64,000 bases of DNA from Amphiura filiformis (GCF_039555335.1 NC_092628.1:60189547-60253546); one strand, 5' to 3'; numbered from the stretch's first letter, positions 32,495 through 45,925 are shown. Notes: generated by a model not told the origin, from the sequence alone. A program made the numbers and translations.

Positions 32495-35210
32495 CTGGTT
32501 GTATCCTACGCTGTTGAATATTAGCCTACACTTTTTTCAATTTCCATTTCACATGATGTGAATTTGTAACTAGCAACTGCGCAATCAAAGTGTTGATTTG
32601 ACCAATTTCTGTAAGTAGTCGACTTTTTCGCCAACATTTAACAGGTGATGTTATTACCAAAATATACATAATTCACAGCTTTTGAATATTTTGTTTTCCA
32701 GGGGAAAATAGTTGCCATAAAGTTGGAATCAAATTCCTCCAATATTAGTTGCAAAATATAATACAAATGGTCTTAAACCTTTGATAAGTGAAATGTCAAA
32801 ATGGTACACTTGGGGTAGTATATATAAGAACAATATATGACTGTTTTGTACTTAGCTTACCCTTTCCAAGAGTTTTTTTTTAACTGACAGGTTTTAAAAA
32901 AAAGAAAAGAAAACCGTCCGTTAATGTATGGCCTGATCTGAGCAATCAACTCCAGCACTACTGGCAACTGCTAGTGAAATGCTAAAATAATTGAAATATA
33001 ATCCATATAATTTCACTCTGCTGAAGAAATGTAAAATGGATGTGACACAAAATTATTGTAGAACTATTTCAAATTTAATGAAGACCATGATTACAAGGGT
33101 ACTTTTAAGATTGGCAGTCTACAATGCCAACATAATTACTTTTCTAAACCAGCTGTGGCCTTTGTAACATTGTATTCTTTGATTTACTGTTTGGTAAGTA
33201 CTTAATCAGCTGCAATTAGAAACAACATTTAGAAACTGTTTATGGTCCCACAAATTACTCTTTTTAATACTTATGTGTTGTATTTCTGGTGAATGTATAG
33301 TTCAATTAATTCATATTCTAATCAAAGTGAACAAGTTTTTCCACACTCTTTTCCATATCAAAGCTTTAAGTTGCCGTTTCCTTCACCCCAGTTGACACTT
33401 TACCCTTTGAACTATTCAAACACCTTTCACTAAATGATCAACCCTTCACACTGCATTCAACTTACTACCATTAATATACATAAATGTACATGTATTAGCA
33501 CCTTCAAGAATGTGTGCAAAATTACAATACAGAGTGTAATCTAAAACCACAAAACACTTCAGCAGATTGTGACCAATTTGGTCAAATTCACAAGAATCTC
33601 AAACATGTCACTTTGCTTTGCAGCTTCCTCACTCTTGATCCCAATGTCATGCTATTTGCCCTCACTGAATGGTTCTGACACACTATATGCTTGGCTTAAC
33701 ACTTGCTAATAACACTAAATTGTGTTACAACAGAAATCACCCATTAGACAAGGGCTTGCAACAGGTGGCTCAGTCATGGGCCAAATTCTGCCCGCGAAGA
33801 ACTGACGAGAAACAAAAATGGGTGAAAAAATCAATAATAATAATAGGCCTAATGTTAACAAAAATGAAAAAGATAGACCAGGCCAAGCTTTTGTTTGTTG
33901 GTTATATTTCTTCTTTAACCTGGGACACTCAATCAGTTGAAAACACAATTAATCATCTGTTCTTCCTTAAGGCCCAGGGAAAGACGCTAAGACGGGCCCC
34001 TCAACCACATCCGCTATACTTGTGCTTTACAGGCACTTACAGACCCGAATCAACAGTTGAGAGCCCCTGCACTAAAATTTGTTTGGCTTATACATGTAAT
34101 AGGCGAAAATTATTCAACTTGTGTTATTGCACGCATCAATGAAGTCACAACTCAGGCTCATGTAAATTCACTTAAGCGCAAGCACAACTAGCGTAAGCAC
34201 TGCGCCCAACTGTGTGCCATTCTATGCGTTATGAAATGTTTCTGGGAAGTGAAACAAATTTCAAGTCTGACAAGCCTAGATATGACCAGGTTTTCTGACT
34301 TGCCACACCCTATTATGCATTTTTGTAAAAGTTTTGGCTCGGGTGAGGTAGATAGAAGTAGCAAACGCAAACTCACAAAGGCTAATATTTTGTGCTGTAT
34401 AATACAAAAATATGTCAAGTAGCATACAATGTCTCTACCAAACAATGAGTGACATAAGCAAATTTTCATGCAAGTACTACCATGCTTTTGATGCCGTTTA
34501 GTATATACATTTGGTTCCAAATAGTTCTAATCACAAGCACACACAAGTTGACACCCAATGGACAATATTGGTGTCATTTCACAAAGTAACCACACAATCA
34601 AAGCTTCTTCATTTTCTAACTGCTTATCTACAGCAAAAGTAATTCACATTAGGTCCCCTGAATTATGCAGTTAAATAATGTAATCAATTACAGGATTTGA
34701 GTTTGGGGCATCTGAGTGCATTACACATAAGATACCAGTGCAATTTATGACATGCCTTAAATTAATGACCAGTGCTATAGTGTGAGTTGACATAGTCCTT
34801 ATTTATAACATGCCTAGAATTGTAATCAATCCCTGGAATTATGTCATTCAATCCAGCAGATTTGTACCAGACCTTTCACAATCATGGCTTAATGGCTTCA
34901 TCCACAGAACGTGCCTTAAATCAGCAAAAACATGCAATATCACCTGCAAGCATTTGCATCGTGATTGGGTGCTGGTTGCAGGGCTGCAGTGTATCATTTG
35001 CATGCTGTGCCAAATTTAATTAATGCAAGTACAATCTAGCACTGTCTTCTATTGAGAGTAAGATCAGTTATCATCCCTTGAAACACCGTGCTACATAAGC
35101 GTATTCACTATCCTAACACTGCCTGCGTAGGATTTCAAGAAGAACATTTTAACATCATCTTTTTGTTTCTCATTTTAAAAGACAGAGCAATAAATCTTGG
35201 CATGATTATT
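32495..35210. other. Intergenic or 3' flank, no clear gene
   Basis: AT-rich DNA downstream of the ARL6IP1 stop. The 157-codon frame at 33669-34142 has no family motif or splice context and is probably chance. I could not place the ARL6IP1 polyadenylation site. Confidence 0.4.
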
Positions 35211-35211
35211 C

Positions 35212-38200
35212 TCATTCCTTCTTATTCTTCATTTGGTTCTTGGTCTGTCGGATAAATGACACCACAAACTGCAATGTGCTTGCGTAGTACTTGGCTATGA
35301 TGCCCCGATGGTTGAGACCTGGTACCAGGACAAGGAATACACCTGTTATGAATAGAAACATTGACAAGTTGTTAATTAGATGCGAATGATAAGCTGCAGT
35401 GCAGCCATTTGTTTTTACATTTTGCAGTTCTTGGAGGCACATATTGAAACAGCAATTCTGAGCATAATTTAGTTGTGACCTGTTTGACCTCCATGACCTT
35501 CAAAACAAGTCTTATTTACAGCATTATTTTCTATGTGTGTGTGTGTGTGTGTCTTTCTTAAACAATACACAAAATGGCCAAAACACAATATACACTCACG
35601 TACAACCTTGTGTTATTTTATCAATACAGTTGGAAATGATTAACACAGAATTGCTGAACACACAAAATGTATTTTAGTCCCAAGCATATACTTTATACAT
35701 TATAATGACCCATTAACACATATTTTTGTAAAAACTACAATCTTCGTCCTTGACAGGTATACCCTGCTCACCACCCTAACCCAAGGAAGACAGGGTATTC
35801 TGGAACTTTAGGAAATAAGACAATATTCTACTTTTTGCACCTGAATTCTTCAAATACTGTTGTCAAAACAAAAGTAGGAAAGGGTGTGTATCTGTGATGA
35901 CAGTTAGCCCTGCTTTCAGTGTCCTATTTTGAGTAAATTATATTGTGAATTACAAACGAAAAGAAAATATGTATAATCAGGGTTGTAGCTACGATGGGCG
36001 GCAGTGGGCAGTGGAGCCCACCACTCACTTCCGGAGCCCACCATGCACTGAAGGTTCATTTTGATGCTAGAGCCCACCACTCAAACTTAAAAAACTTGTG
36101 TATTTTACCAAATCTATCCTTAAAGTATCCACTTTTGTTGACATCTTCCTAAATCAATGAAATTCTGTAAATTGCTACCCAGCACTCAATTTCTGCTAGC
36201 TACCACCCTGTATATAATAGTTTCATAATTTAAACAGATCTTGTTTTGATTGTTTTACTTACTGAGCAACCACATGAGGAGTAAATTTGGAATAAGATTT
36301 CCAATGAAGGCAACAACAGACAACACCCCTATCACTGCAAAGAAATACTGAAACAAAGCAAAATTTCAAGGAAATTAATCACTATGCTCAACCAAGCATA
36401 CAGTAACTTCAAAGAATGATATATACAATGGTAGTAATTCGCTATATGAACGAGGTAAAAGAATGATGCTCTTCACAACTAGTTTATAAATTAAGATTAC
36501 GGACACAAATGTTCTTGGTAAAACTTCAAACGTAACAGTCATGCAGGACATTTCACTCAAACTGATCTTAGGTTTGTGTTTATTTTTTTTATTTGTAAAT
36601 GTTCTCAATCATCCAGGTGGATAGAAAAATCAAACAAAATATTTAAATCAATTCATCTAGCCTTACTTTTTATATTAAATCAAACTTAACATTGATGTGA
36701 AAGGGGAATTAAAGTCAATACTTTGAAATGCCTGGCAGTAACATGTGAGAGAGACTTTTCAAATAAATACATACATGTATATGCCACTTGATTTCAACTG
36801 ACAGTTAACTCCACATCAAGAGTATGTAACTGGCTGACTTGGAAAGAGAAAATGTCACTTTCGGTGCACCAGTAGTATTGGATCAAAACAACAATGTTCA
36901 CTAACACATACCAGGTGCTCCCAATAACTGACCTGTTTTGGCTTTGAGTCCCTTGTCTCTTTGACCCACTTATAAGTCCTGATGACTTTGTCTTTACTGT
37001 GGATGAGTATGATACAGATCTGTTGCAGCTTGCGCTCATGCTCTGCTGTCCTGCAAATAATGAAACAAATAAAAAACACATAGCATGTAAAATAGCTTTG
37101 TACCTTATTTAAAGTTATTTCAGATTTAAGGTTGGGCTTGTAGTATATATTTTAGGAAAGGTGAAAAGGGTATGTAAAAACACAGATATTTATCTGTGGT
37201 AAAAATGATTTCATCCATTGTCAAAACCTGTTTTAGACACAAGGAACAGCTCCAGATTGACAATATTTACCAGATTGACAAAACTGGCAATATCAAATTC
37301 ACATTTGAAAAAGAAGAAAACAGGCTAATCACTTTCTTGACATTCTCATTGTTAAAAAGCAGAGCGGTTCAAAAGTTCTTAGTTTACCGGAAAAAGATGC
37401 ACACAAATCAGTACTTTAATTTCTAATTACACCACCCACTTCAACACCAGCTCGGGTGTATATTAATGGACAGAAAGGACAAAGTTATTGCAGAGGAGGA
37501 AGACAAGCGTATTGAAGAGAGCAAAATCAAGGAAGCCCTGAAAATGTGTGGATATCTGGTAAGGGTTTTTAAAGATGTAAACAACTAGAAACATCACAAT
37601 TTTCAACACAAGGTGGCAATTGGGATACCTCCACCATGGGGTGATTTAAATTCAGAAAGATATCAGCTAAATGTCAAACTGTATGATTGCTAAACAAACA
37701 AACATAACCTCAACTGACCTTTTGAACTCTGTATGTGACCTTGGATACCACCAATACATGACGATATTCATAATAATAAATAAGTAGGCAGAGTTTCTGA
37801 CCATGGCCCACCTTTCCTGAAAATCTGAAGTAAATCCACCTATGGTCGCATGTCACAAATAGGTCACCCAAAAATGGAGGATCCGAAACATGAAAACACT
37901 TTCTTCACACTGCTAATTAAAGACACTTTTCCCTATTATATTACTGTACAAAGTGTGCACATAATGCTCCAAAATTTCTAAATAGCCTACCTCTTGCCTG
38001 TGTCACCCTGCTTTTTCAAAAGTACATAATCAAAGAACTAGATGAATGCTAAACCCAGGGGTGTGATTGGTGCTTTAAGAAAAAAAACCCAAGGCAATGA
38101 AATTGCGAAGCGGAGCTGTCGCCTGTTGCGGCTGGGGGTCCAGGGGCCCGCTTAAGGGCCCCTGGTGGGGTCCAGGGGCAACGCCCGGTGGGGGTCGAGG

Positions 38201-41200
38201 GGGCGAAGCCCCTGGAAGCCAGAGGGTTTTACACACTTGAGCACCACTGAGATACAATTTCATGGGGTAAAATGCAAAAATGAGAAACTGTTAAAATACT
38301 TCACTTTATAGTATAAAAACATTTATTATCTGTGAATACATACTTCCAGTATCATATCATTCACATACACATGAGAAATTGCATCACCATTTTTGCACAG
38401 TACAGCGTGTCTATAATTTAGTATAAATCATCCAGTCAGGGTTCTAAGGAATTTTCATTTTAAAATTGGAGATTTTCTTATATCTGGAAACTGAAAATTC
38501 CGGAAATGTGACATCTCTGTTAAGCATTAGCTCTTGGTCCAGGGCCACTCCAAAAGCAAAAAAATCCGGAATTTTTTTTTAATCCCAAAAATCCGGAAAA
38601 ATCCGGAAAAATCACACCCCTGTAAACCTAATAAAAATTATTGTTTTCTTGTTCAACTGACATGAATTCTTGACCAATCTATCTAAGTTGACTCCATTAA
38701 CAACAGGATTGACCACACATACTATTAAACCTATCATTTTGTCTTACCATTCTTCTGTGTTGAAGTACTTCTGGAAGACAGTGGGTACCAGATAGTCAAT
38801 CAGACATAGCTTCATCACTATCAATGCTATGGTGGTCAGTATTGAGGGCTCCCACCACCACAAGATTCTGCAAGGAAATCAAATTGAAGGTAAAAAACAA
38901 AACAACATACATACAGGAGGAGGCTTGAAAATATTAAGTGTGCTGATCTACTACATTGTATACTTGACCTCACATAAAGATGAGAACAATGCATCCATGA
39001 GGACACATTATTTTCAAACCCTGGTCAATACCCTACTTGGAAAACATACCCATATTTCCCTTTAATGAGGTCACAAATACAGTGGATAAGCAGTGGTGGT
39101 GCCAGGATTTTATTTTTATTGGGGGTGGGGGGGGGGGGGTGAATTTCAGTGGGGAAAATCAACCAATTTTGTGCAAGATTGCCGAAAAAAGTGTAAATTT
39201 TCATAATTTTGGGTTTTTACTGGGGCAAGAAAAATATTGGGAGCAAGGGGACATTAGCTGCAAAAAGTGGACATTTTGTAATTTTGGGCTTTTAAAGGGG
39301 GTGGGGTGGGGTGGGGTGGGGACAAGACAAATATTGGGGGGTTCCATCCCATAGTGCCACCACTGTGGTACATCAATGAGAGGTAAACTATCAAATCTCT
39401 TCAATTGATGGTTGTGTGAATGATTCATAATTTAGTTACCGGTACTGTGAAAGGGTTCATTATAATGAAATGGTAATGTAATTGATGAATAAATTTCTTG
39501 TGCAAGCAAGTTACTTACCCATAGCACAGTGTAACCAATGTTACAAGAATGGCTGGATAACTGTCATCTTGCCATCGTAACCATCTATCAGCATGTAATA
39601 AGATGTGTCTCCAATCATGTAATGTATTCTCTAATGAGGCTATCTCCTCATCCTACAAAATCAAAACAGGTTAACTTTAGTAACACCACTTTACAAAATG
39701 TAGACATGTTTGTTAATTTGAGGGCAAGAAATAATGACATAAAGTTTTAAATCCACAATGTACAATTTCCATCAAATTTTAATTTTGTTTTTCTTTACTC
39801 AAAATGCTAAAATAAGATTAGTACTGTCAGGGTAGCGCTAATGCACGATGTCTACGATCGGGGACATGTGGAACTGTTTTTGGGACTTAATAAAATTAAC
39901 CTTAAGCTTACCTAATGCATTCAACAAGAATATCTCAGACGCACAGAAAACAGGCACGTAAAAACTTATTGACAGGGCACAAAACAAATTCTGATCATTT
40001 CAGACAAAATGTCAAAAATAAATACTCCAAGAACTATATCAGATCATTCACTCTAAATACCAATCTATTGAAACATCGTGCGAGTCAAGGCTCTGCGAAT
40101 GAAATAATGTAACAATTGACTCCACCTGCAAAGAGTCTCTCTCTTGTATGTAAACTGTCGCTGGGGGATTTCCTGGATCATGCATGCACAAATATTTTTA
40201 TACTACTCGTGCAACGCCGACGACTATCGGTATAGTTTTATACCATAGAAAATCATCATTTAACTAATTTTCATGTCATGCTGATTGCTGAGTAAAATTT
40301 AAAATGGAGTTTCCAAAACACAAAATAATAGGCAATATAGGATAAAATAGCAGTAAATTAGCGCAACACAGTGAGATTTGAGGTGTTGAATTCTGCACCA
40401 TTAACATTAAAAATACACATAATAAACATAGTCGCGTCGCGTGATCGTAATTTTTCAGAACTTTGAGATCTCAAAAGGGGGGGGGGGCCAAAAAAATTTC
40501 GTGATGAAATTTTTTTGCATCAGCCCCCACCTTACAAGTGTTTGTGAACGGTCCCTAAGTAAGCAAGCAAGCAATAAGTTTTGAAGGGTTTGATTCAGGT
40601 TTAGGAGGTGAAAAGTTAGAGTTAGGACTATGTTTGCAATAATTAAGGGTTGGCGTTTTGGCTAAATAAAAAGCCCCACAAAATGCATAATTAGATGAAC
40701 AATAAGGACTGGATTGTAAAAAAAAAGAACCCCTAGTTTTTAGGTTTGCACCCCATATTTTGGATTTTCTTGGGAGTTCAAAGGTTGTGCAATAATTATG
40801 ATGGTAAAATTGGGGGTGGGGGTTGGGATTATTTTTAGGGGCGAGAATGTTTTGTTTTGGCAGCCCAGGGGGGGGGGGGAGGGAGCGCAATTTTTGGCAA
40901 GACAAAAAAGGGGGGACAAGTGATTTCAAGCACACATTCATGGGGGATGTTCAAAACAAAACACTCGAAACAGGCTTTCTAAGAAAATAGTAGCCTTTAG
41001 TAGGCCTATGGAAACTTTTACATGTTCCTGCTCAGTGCTCAATCTACAAATACAGTTTTTATAATCAGGCCGGGGTGCAAGCAATATTTATTTTTACTTT
41101 TCGCTTGCTATGTTTTTTGGGTGTAATGCATAATATCCATCTCATGCTCTCGTCAAAGGTTTACTGCAAAATATTATTCATATGATCATGCATCTCGGGT

Positions 41201-42111
41201 TACGGTCGGTCATGGTGGGCTAAAAGTCAGGATTGCAAGATCCAGAAGTACGAACTCCCTTTTTTTAACCACTAGTATATACTTCTCTGGTTTCCACATG
41301 GCGTGATCATGATCATGTGATGTATCAGTACTGATGAATTTGCCGTACAGACAATGACCTGAGCTCACATTCATTATTTTCCATTGCATTAAAGGAGTAT
41401 TTCGTGATCCTAGCATCCTCTTTTTATGATATTTTTCAGTAGATATCCACGAACGGTCCCAAAATTTCAGTTGATTCCGATTTTGCACTGCTCCATAGAC
41501 AATGTGTTGTAATTTCGTTCTGGTATATATACCAGAACGAAATTCAAATTTCACGATATCTTTGCTAAACGAATTAATCTGCAAGAAATTTTTTGTATAT
41601 AAACATTATGTAGCCAGCGGTTTCCAGTGATATAAAAATTTCAACTTTTTGTGTGAAAAGTGGGGGGATGATGCTGTGGATCACAAAATGCCCTTTTAAA
41701 TATGTAAATATAATTTATATATTTAGGGCACGGAGTACAACTCTGATATAAAATTGGATCGGTTGAGCCCATATTTATTGGTCGAGCTATGTCGAGTTTT
41801 AAAATATTGGACGAGACGTAATCGAGTCCTATACCTGATCTCATGTACCAATACCTTGTGTATTGGTACATGATTCGGCGGGTATACTTCAGCAATAGCG
41901 AATAAGTGGTCGCTTTTTTACTCTTTTCAAAACGTCACATGTACACCAAATACAGCCCCGAAATGGTCTACTTTTAGCGTGCCTTAACTCCGAAACAGTT
42001 TAGTCAAAGTTAAAATGCGATCCCCAACCCTTTGCTTACCTTGGACGAATTTGCAGTATTTTCCGCTAGCTCCGTGTTGAAAAATGTCCGGTACTTGCCC
42101 GGTACAAACAT
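35212..42111 (-). CDS. ARL6IP1: ARL6IP1, complete six-exon gene
   Basis: Encodes the ER membrane-shaping protein ARL6IP1, a reticulon-like hairpin protein. Coding exons are 42040-42111, 39519-39652, 38748-38867, 36933-37050, 36263-36347 and 35212-35342. They total 660 nt (219 residues plus stop; human has about 203), and every intron is GT-AG with matching phase. Landmarks match the human protein: EEIASLENTLHDW (ETASLEEQLQGW), IDYLVP (ADYLVP), EW|TAEHERKLQQIC, KPKQ|YFFAVIGVLS, then VPGLNHRGIIAKYY and a lysine-rich end QMKNKKE. Four hydrophobic stretches form two membrane hairpins. I chose the ATG at 42111; an in-frame ATG at 42186 would add 25 residues. Introns carry several transposon relics. 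The promoter and first exon are duplicated near 52 kb. Confidence 0.95.
37196..37588 (+). mobile_element. Penelope-like retroelement relic
   Basis: A decayed fragment of a Penelope-type reverse transcriptase, antisense within an ARL6IP1 intron. It reads IKFTFEKEENRLITFL, then VYRKKMHTNQYFNF, a TAA stop, and in the same frame LHHPLQHQLG and EEEDKRIEESKIKEALKMCG. The order (IKFT.E, VYRK.THT, HHPL.HK.G, ALK.CGY) is the family's RT C-terminal region. Catalytic and endonuclease parts are missing, so it is dead. Confidence 0.72.
38056..38622. mobile_element. DNA element with target duplication
   Basis: CAGGGGTGTGATT at the left end is exactly inverted at the right end (38610-38622). The 6 bp TAAACC directly flank both sides (38050-38055 and 38623-38628). 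The CAGGGG start recalls hAT elements, but those usually make 8-bp duplications. The core at 38110-38220 is unusually GC-rich with GGGGTCCAGGGG-type words. It lies in an ARL6IP1 intron and encodes nothing. Confidence 0.72.
39091..39365. mobile_element. CAGTGGTGG-ended MITE
   Basis: The ends CAGTGGTGGTGCCAGGA and TAGTGCCACCACTG are inverted. The interior has two G-rich stretches and AAAATCAACCAATTTTGTGC, also seen near 62365 and, more diverged, near 56425. It inserted into an ARL6IP1 intron. The first half resembles the CAGTGGCGTAGCCAGGA end at 56530. Confidence 0.65.
40450..40557. mobile_element. Truncated MITE, CCGTTCACAAACACTTG family
   Basis: Only one end is present: CAAGTGTTTGTGAACGGTCCC at its edge, with CAAAAGG and G-runs inside. 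The full copy is at 45926-46213. Immediately beyond the end is a TAAG/CAAG tetranucleotide tract, as next to the other copies. Confidence 0.6.
40786..40941. mobile_element. Single end of GTGCAATAATTATGAG family
   Basis: GTTGTGCAATAATTATGATGG marks one terminus, and a G-rich interior follows to about 40920. I do not see the matching other end. The Pro-rich minus-strand frame 40555-40941 comes from these G-runs. Confidence 0.45.
41389..41699. mobile_element. TTAA-flanked MITE, copy 1
   Basis: The termini TTAAAGGAGTATTTCGTGATC and its near complement (ATCACAAAATGCCCTTTTAA) are inverted and each begins with TTAA. The centre is a perfect palindrome around CGTTCTGGTATATATACCAG at 41515-41534. The same element lies reversed at 50156-50500. 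TTAA borders suggest mobilisation by a piggyBac-type transposase, by inference. No coding capacity. Confidence 0.78.
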
Positions 42112-42720
42112 AGAAATGGCCACATTTGCTTCAGTCCTGGTATGAATATTTCTTCCGTATAAATCCAATGGTTCCAACGTGGGCATCACGATGATAGTCT
42201 CCTACACAACCAGATTGTGTCGGCCTGACGCTCGTCGATCCTAAAAGTGAGGACAGCGTGAGCTCTTACCTGCGTAAAAGTCTGTTCGACAAAGGCAATA
42301 AGGATGATTGACAGCGCCGTTCATTGGGCGGAGCATTATATTATATTACGCCATGACAGCAGACAGGTTGCGCTGTTCTCTGACCTTGACTGTTCGTCAC
42401 GTAGACAATACCGTGACCTGGGTACACGTACAAAGCTGGGGGGATGCGACTGCGGCCGCCATTTTGACACGCGGTATCTACTCTTCAGAAAAATTACTTT
42501 TGGTGACGTTTTATATCAAACAATTTTCGATAACGGATTTCTACTAGGATTTCAATTTTTATTAATGAAGGTGCATGTAGTTTTGAGGAATAACACGGGA
42601 TGTTTGAGTTTTATTTCAACTGGTGGTGTAGGAAGGTGAGTGAATTCGTGAATGAGGCCGGGATTGAGGTTTCGTTGTTTCAACGATCCGATAGTAGGAT
42701 ACTAAACGTAGGCTAAAATG
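41990..42720. repeat. Duplicated ARL6IP1 promoter-exon 1 segment, original
   Basis: This segment contains ARL6IP1 exon 1, its upstream region and a plus-strand donor-like GGAAG|GTGAGTGAATTCG at about 42637. It matches 51900-52400 and 54090-54245 with many substitutions. Shared words include GTACTTGCCCGGTACAAAC, GCTCGTCGATCCTAA and CAACTGGTGGTGTAGGAAGG. The upstream part is CpG-bearing and could be a bidirectional promoter, but no plus-strand gene was confirmed. Confidence 0.72.
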
Positions 42721-43006
42721 TCTAATGACGCCATGTTTACATGAAAACATTAGCTGTTGCTATGCCAGTGTCGTTGAATTTGTTACCTAAATTCCTTTCA
42801 GGATATTCTGATTTCACTTATTTATGATGTGTACGAAAATTCACCATATAAACTCAAAAGTGTGAATGCAAGCTGTTATTGCTGACAATAGAAACATTGT
42901 TGCAAGGTCATTAAAAACAGGTACTGTATTACAGACGTACTTTGGCCGAAACGAGATACAGGCCAGTTAGGCAGTCTAGTCGAGTCCAATATTTTACAAC
43001 TCATTC

Positions 43007-44000
43007 AGTACGGGCGCACAGACTTTTTACCGGACTTTCTTACATTAGAGGATGTCTTGCAATAAACAGACATTATTAAATATTCGTAATTATTATTTCC
43101 CACCGTACCCTAAAGTCCGGTGATTGAAGGAAGTCCTGTTATAACGTGAAAACTACCATCAGAGGACATTATCGAAGTATGCATTCGCCAGTGTGTAAAT
43201 GGCCGCTGTTATTTTCACTCGGCGCAAGCGCAGATGGCTCATTTTTAGATGACGTCACCACCATAATCGGTCGGAAAAAGCTTCCGACTTTGGATTTATG
43301 AATGAAATTTAGCAGCGGAGTTTCCGGAGTTTTCGAATTATGCAAATACTCAACCTATGACCTTTTTACGTCAGAATATTAATAAGCATCATGGCGCCCA
43401 CTGAAAAAAAATCCGATGGGAATTGATTCAGTTTTCAGCAAATTATGCTACTTTTTTGAGCAGCTTATCGATAAATAATTCCACTAATGTGAGCACGATA
43501 TTTTGAAAATGTATGCAGTGGAATGTGGTTTAAAAAATGACTTATAAATTTTGTTTGGGAGTCGGAAATTAACTGTAGTAAAATTTGACTCCTCAGTTGT
43601 TGGAAATTCTTTCTTGGAACAAATAAAATATATTTTGTTTGAAATAAGTCAAATAATAAATTGTTTATATTACGTTGCTAAATATGTATTGCATTGTTCG
43701 AATTGTCTATGGATTTTTCAATGGAAAACAAGAAATAGCAAAATATCAGTAACATCCCAGTTTGCCGTAACCCCGGCCCCCGCCATGGTCGACTTAGGGG
43801 TTCTTTTCACGGTGAACACGATGACGCTATTCACGACATGCGATACTCAATCGTTTAGCCCGAAGAGCATGTTAAAAACATAATGTCTCGTTATGACAGG
43901 ATTTCCGATATTGCAGGACAGCAAAGTCCGGTTGGTAAAATAATTCCCGTTATTGCGGTACAAGTAAGTACGTCTCGTAAAAACTCTGTGCGCCCGTACT
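43007..44000. mobile_element. ~1-kb inverted-repeat element
   Basis: AGTACGGGCGCACAGA at 43007-43022 is exactly complemented at 43985-44000. Flanking blocks also align in inversion (GTCCGG, GTCCTGTTATAACG and CAATATTT words). The interior has no transposase frame that I recognise. A related half-end may lie near 41750-41830. A non-autonomous DNA transposon is likely. Confidence 0.55.
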
Positions 44001-44045
44001 GTCATTGCGAGACCAATAAATATTGGGCGTAAAGCATCCAATTTT

Positions 44046-44106
44046 ATCATTATTATGTTTTGGATCCAATATTATCACAACTTGGATCCATCAAAACATA
44101 ATAATG
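44046..44106. repeat. 61-bp hairpin palindrome
   Basis: ATTATTATGTTTTGGATCCA pairs with TGGATCCATCAAAACATAATAAT-type sequence across a short loop. It may be a tiny foldback element. No gene is in it. Confidence 0.6.
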
Positions 44107-44529
44107 TCATTTCATGGGCTGTGTACTTGTTCTGGTACAATTTACTCTGCCAGTGGCAGTGCCACACAACGCGCACGCAAATACATGTTAAGCTGTACCG
44201 GTATGTTTACTTTTATTATGGCATTTATGCAATTAGTAATTGGCATAAAACGGGTAACATTCTGAGGACCAAACTTCTCATGCTTTATCTCTGATATATA
44301 AGGGCATATTTACATATACATTTATTTCTTTATTCACCTTGGTTTCAAGTCCTGCTTTGGTTCCATTGTTGGAATCGTCGGAATTCCTTCCGTGCGCCGC
44401 CATTTCTGTTTTGAATGTTTTGATTGGCACCTGTCAAACGTCGAGGGCGGTATAACGTATACAGTTTTCCCAGGGGGGGTACTTGTTTGCTGCTTGCTTG
44501 CTTCCTTGCTTGCTTGCTTGCTTACTTAC

Positions 44530-45022
44530 TTAGGGGTGGTGCAATAATTATGTGTACCCCCGGGGGTGAATTCTCAAAATGGTCTGCCAAAATCGCTTGC
44601 CCCCCTTTGGCCGTGCAAAAAATCTTTGCCCCCTTCGACATGCCAAAAACCTTTGCCCCCCCCCCCCCTTTTGACGTGCCAAAAAATCTTTGCCCCCCCC
44701 CTTACACATGCAAGATTTTGGGGAACCCGAATTTAAAACCTTAAATTGTCTTAACATATAATGCGGCGGAGCGAGCAGGAAATATTGCATATTTGAACGT
44801 GTTAAGAACGTTTTCCCACGCCTTTTAGGGCGTAATATAGAAACAGTGCCCAAAATATCTGTGCCAAAAATTGCTTGCCCCCCCCCTTTCGACTTGCCAA
44901 AATCGCTTGACCCTTTTGACCTGCCAAAAATGCTTGCCCCCCCTTTTGGCCTGCCAAAAATCTTGCCCCCCCTATAATTCACCCCCGGGGTAGGCTACAC
45001 ATAATTATTGCACCACCCCTTA
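44530..45022. mobile_element. MITE, GTGCAATAATTATG family, long copy
   Basis: Near-perfect inverted ends: TAGGGGTGGTGCAATAATTA at the left and its complement ending CACCACCCCTTA at 45022. A second inverted block, CCCCGGGGGTGAATT / AATTCACCCCCGGGG, lies inside each end. The interior repeats CTTGCCCCCC and GCCAAAAAT words. The left edge abuts a CTTG/CTTA tetranucleotide tract (44485-44530), and more CTTA follows the right edge. The minus-strand frame 44548-44982 is glycine-rich repeat. Confidence 0.8.
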
Positions 45023-45086
45023 GGCCTACCTACTTAGGAGCGCTTAGGACCTACTTACTTACTTAGGCCAACTTATTTATTTACTT

Positions 45087-45896
45087 ACTTTAATAGGGTA
45101 CGGTCGGAATATGGGACCATTAAGGACGTTTAGCTTATTTGCATAAAAACTAAAGAAGATATGCCCACAAGAGATTGTTATGATGAACAACCTGTCCTTT
45201 AAGATTAATAAAACAGGCAATGTTACCTTGTTTTTATGTTTGTTTGGACGCTATGACGTCAAAATGACGTCATCGTCAAGTGTCCCAGGGACACTGTGTT
45301 ATCTCTATGGTGAAAATCAAAAAGTTCAGAAAATCACTCTTTTGTTCTAAAAACATTTTTGTTACATGATTTTGAATGTTAAATGCAAATTTCTACAAGA
45401 AAATTCAATTTTCTAAATAGTTTTGCTTTTCGCATTGACAATGCACACAATTTCCTATGTAGGCCTATCTCATATTACCTGCACCCATTCAGTTGAAAAT
45501 CAGAGAAAATAATCATTTATAAAAGGAAAGTGCCACTTGTCAGTGGAATTTTACCTGCTGATAAGCTTAAGCCATCACCTATCATAAAAAATGACAAATG
45601 CCCCCTCAGTACCAGAGTTTTTGGATACACAATCATAAAATGTGACGTCATTGATTTTATATCAGGCCAAAAAAACGACATAATTTTTTGGGCAATTTCA
45701 CTCTTTTTGGCATTGATTTCCAAGAGTTTGATACACAGACTCCAAAACTGCATTTCTAGAAGCACAATTGATGTCTCTAAACACTTAACAAATCAACTTA
45801 AAGTGTTTACCTTCTCTAATCTACTTTTTGTTAAAATGAAAACAGGTGTCCCATATTACCTGCTGTCCCATATTACCTGCAGCTACCCTACTTTAA
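45087..45896. mobile_element. Possible inverted-end element
   Basis: The left end (ACTTTAATAGGGTACGG then AATATGGGAC) resembles the complement of the right end (GTCCCATATTACCTGC then TACCCTACTTTAAAG). The interior repeats ATATTACCTGC several times. The 132-codon frame at 45530-45928 has no recognisable domain. Confidence 0.45.
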
Positions 45897-45925
45897 AGCT
45901 TATTGTTTGCTTGCTTATACTTTAC

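Noticed and set aside
33669-34142. 157-codon plus-strand frame
   Set aside because: No family motif, no hydrophobic pattern, and no splice or repeat context; likely chance.
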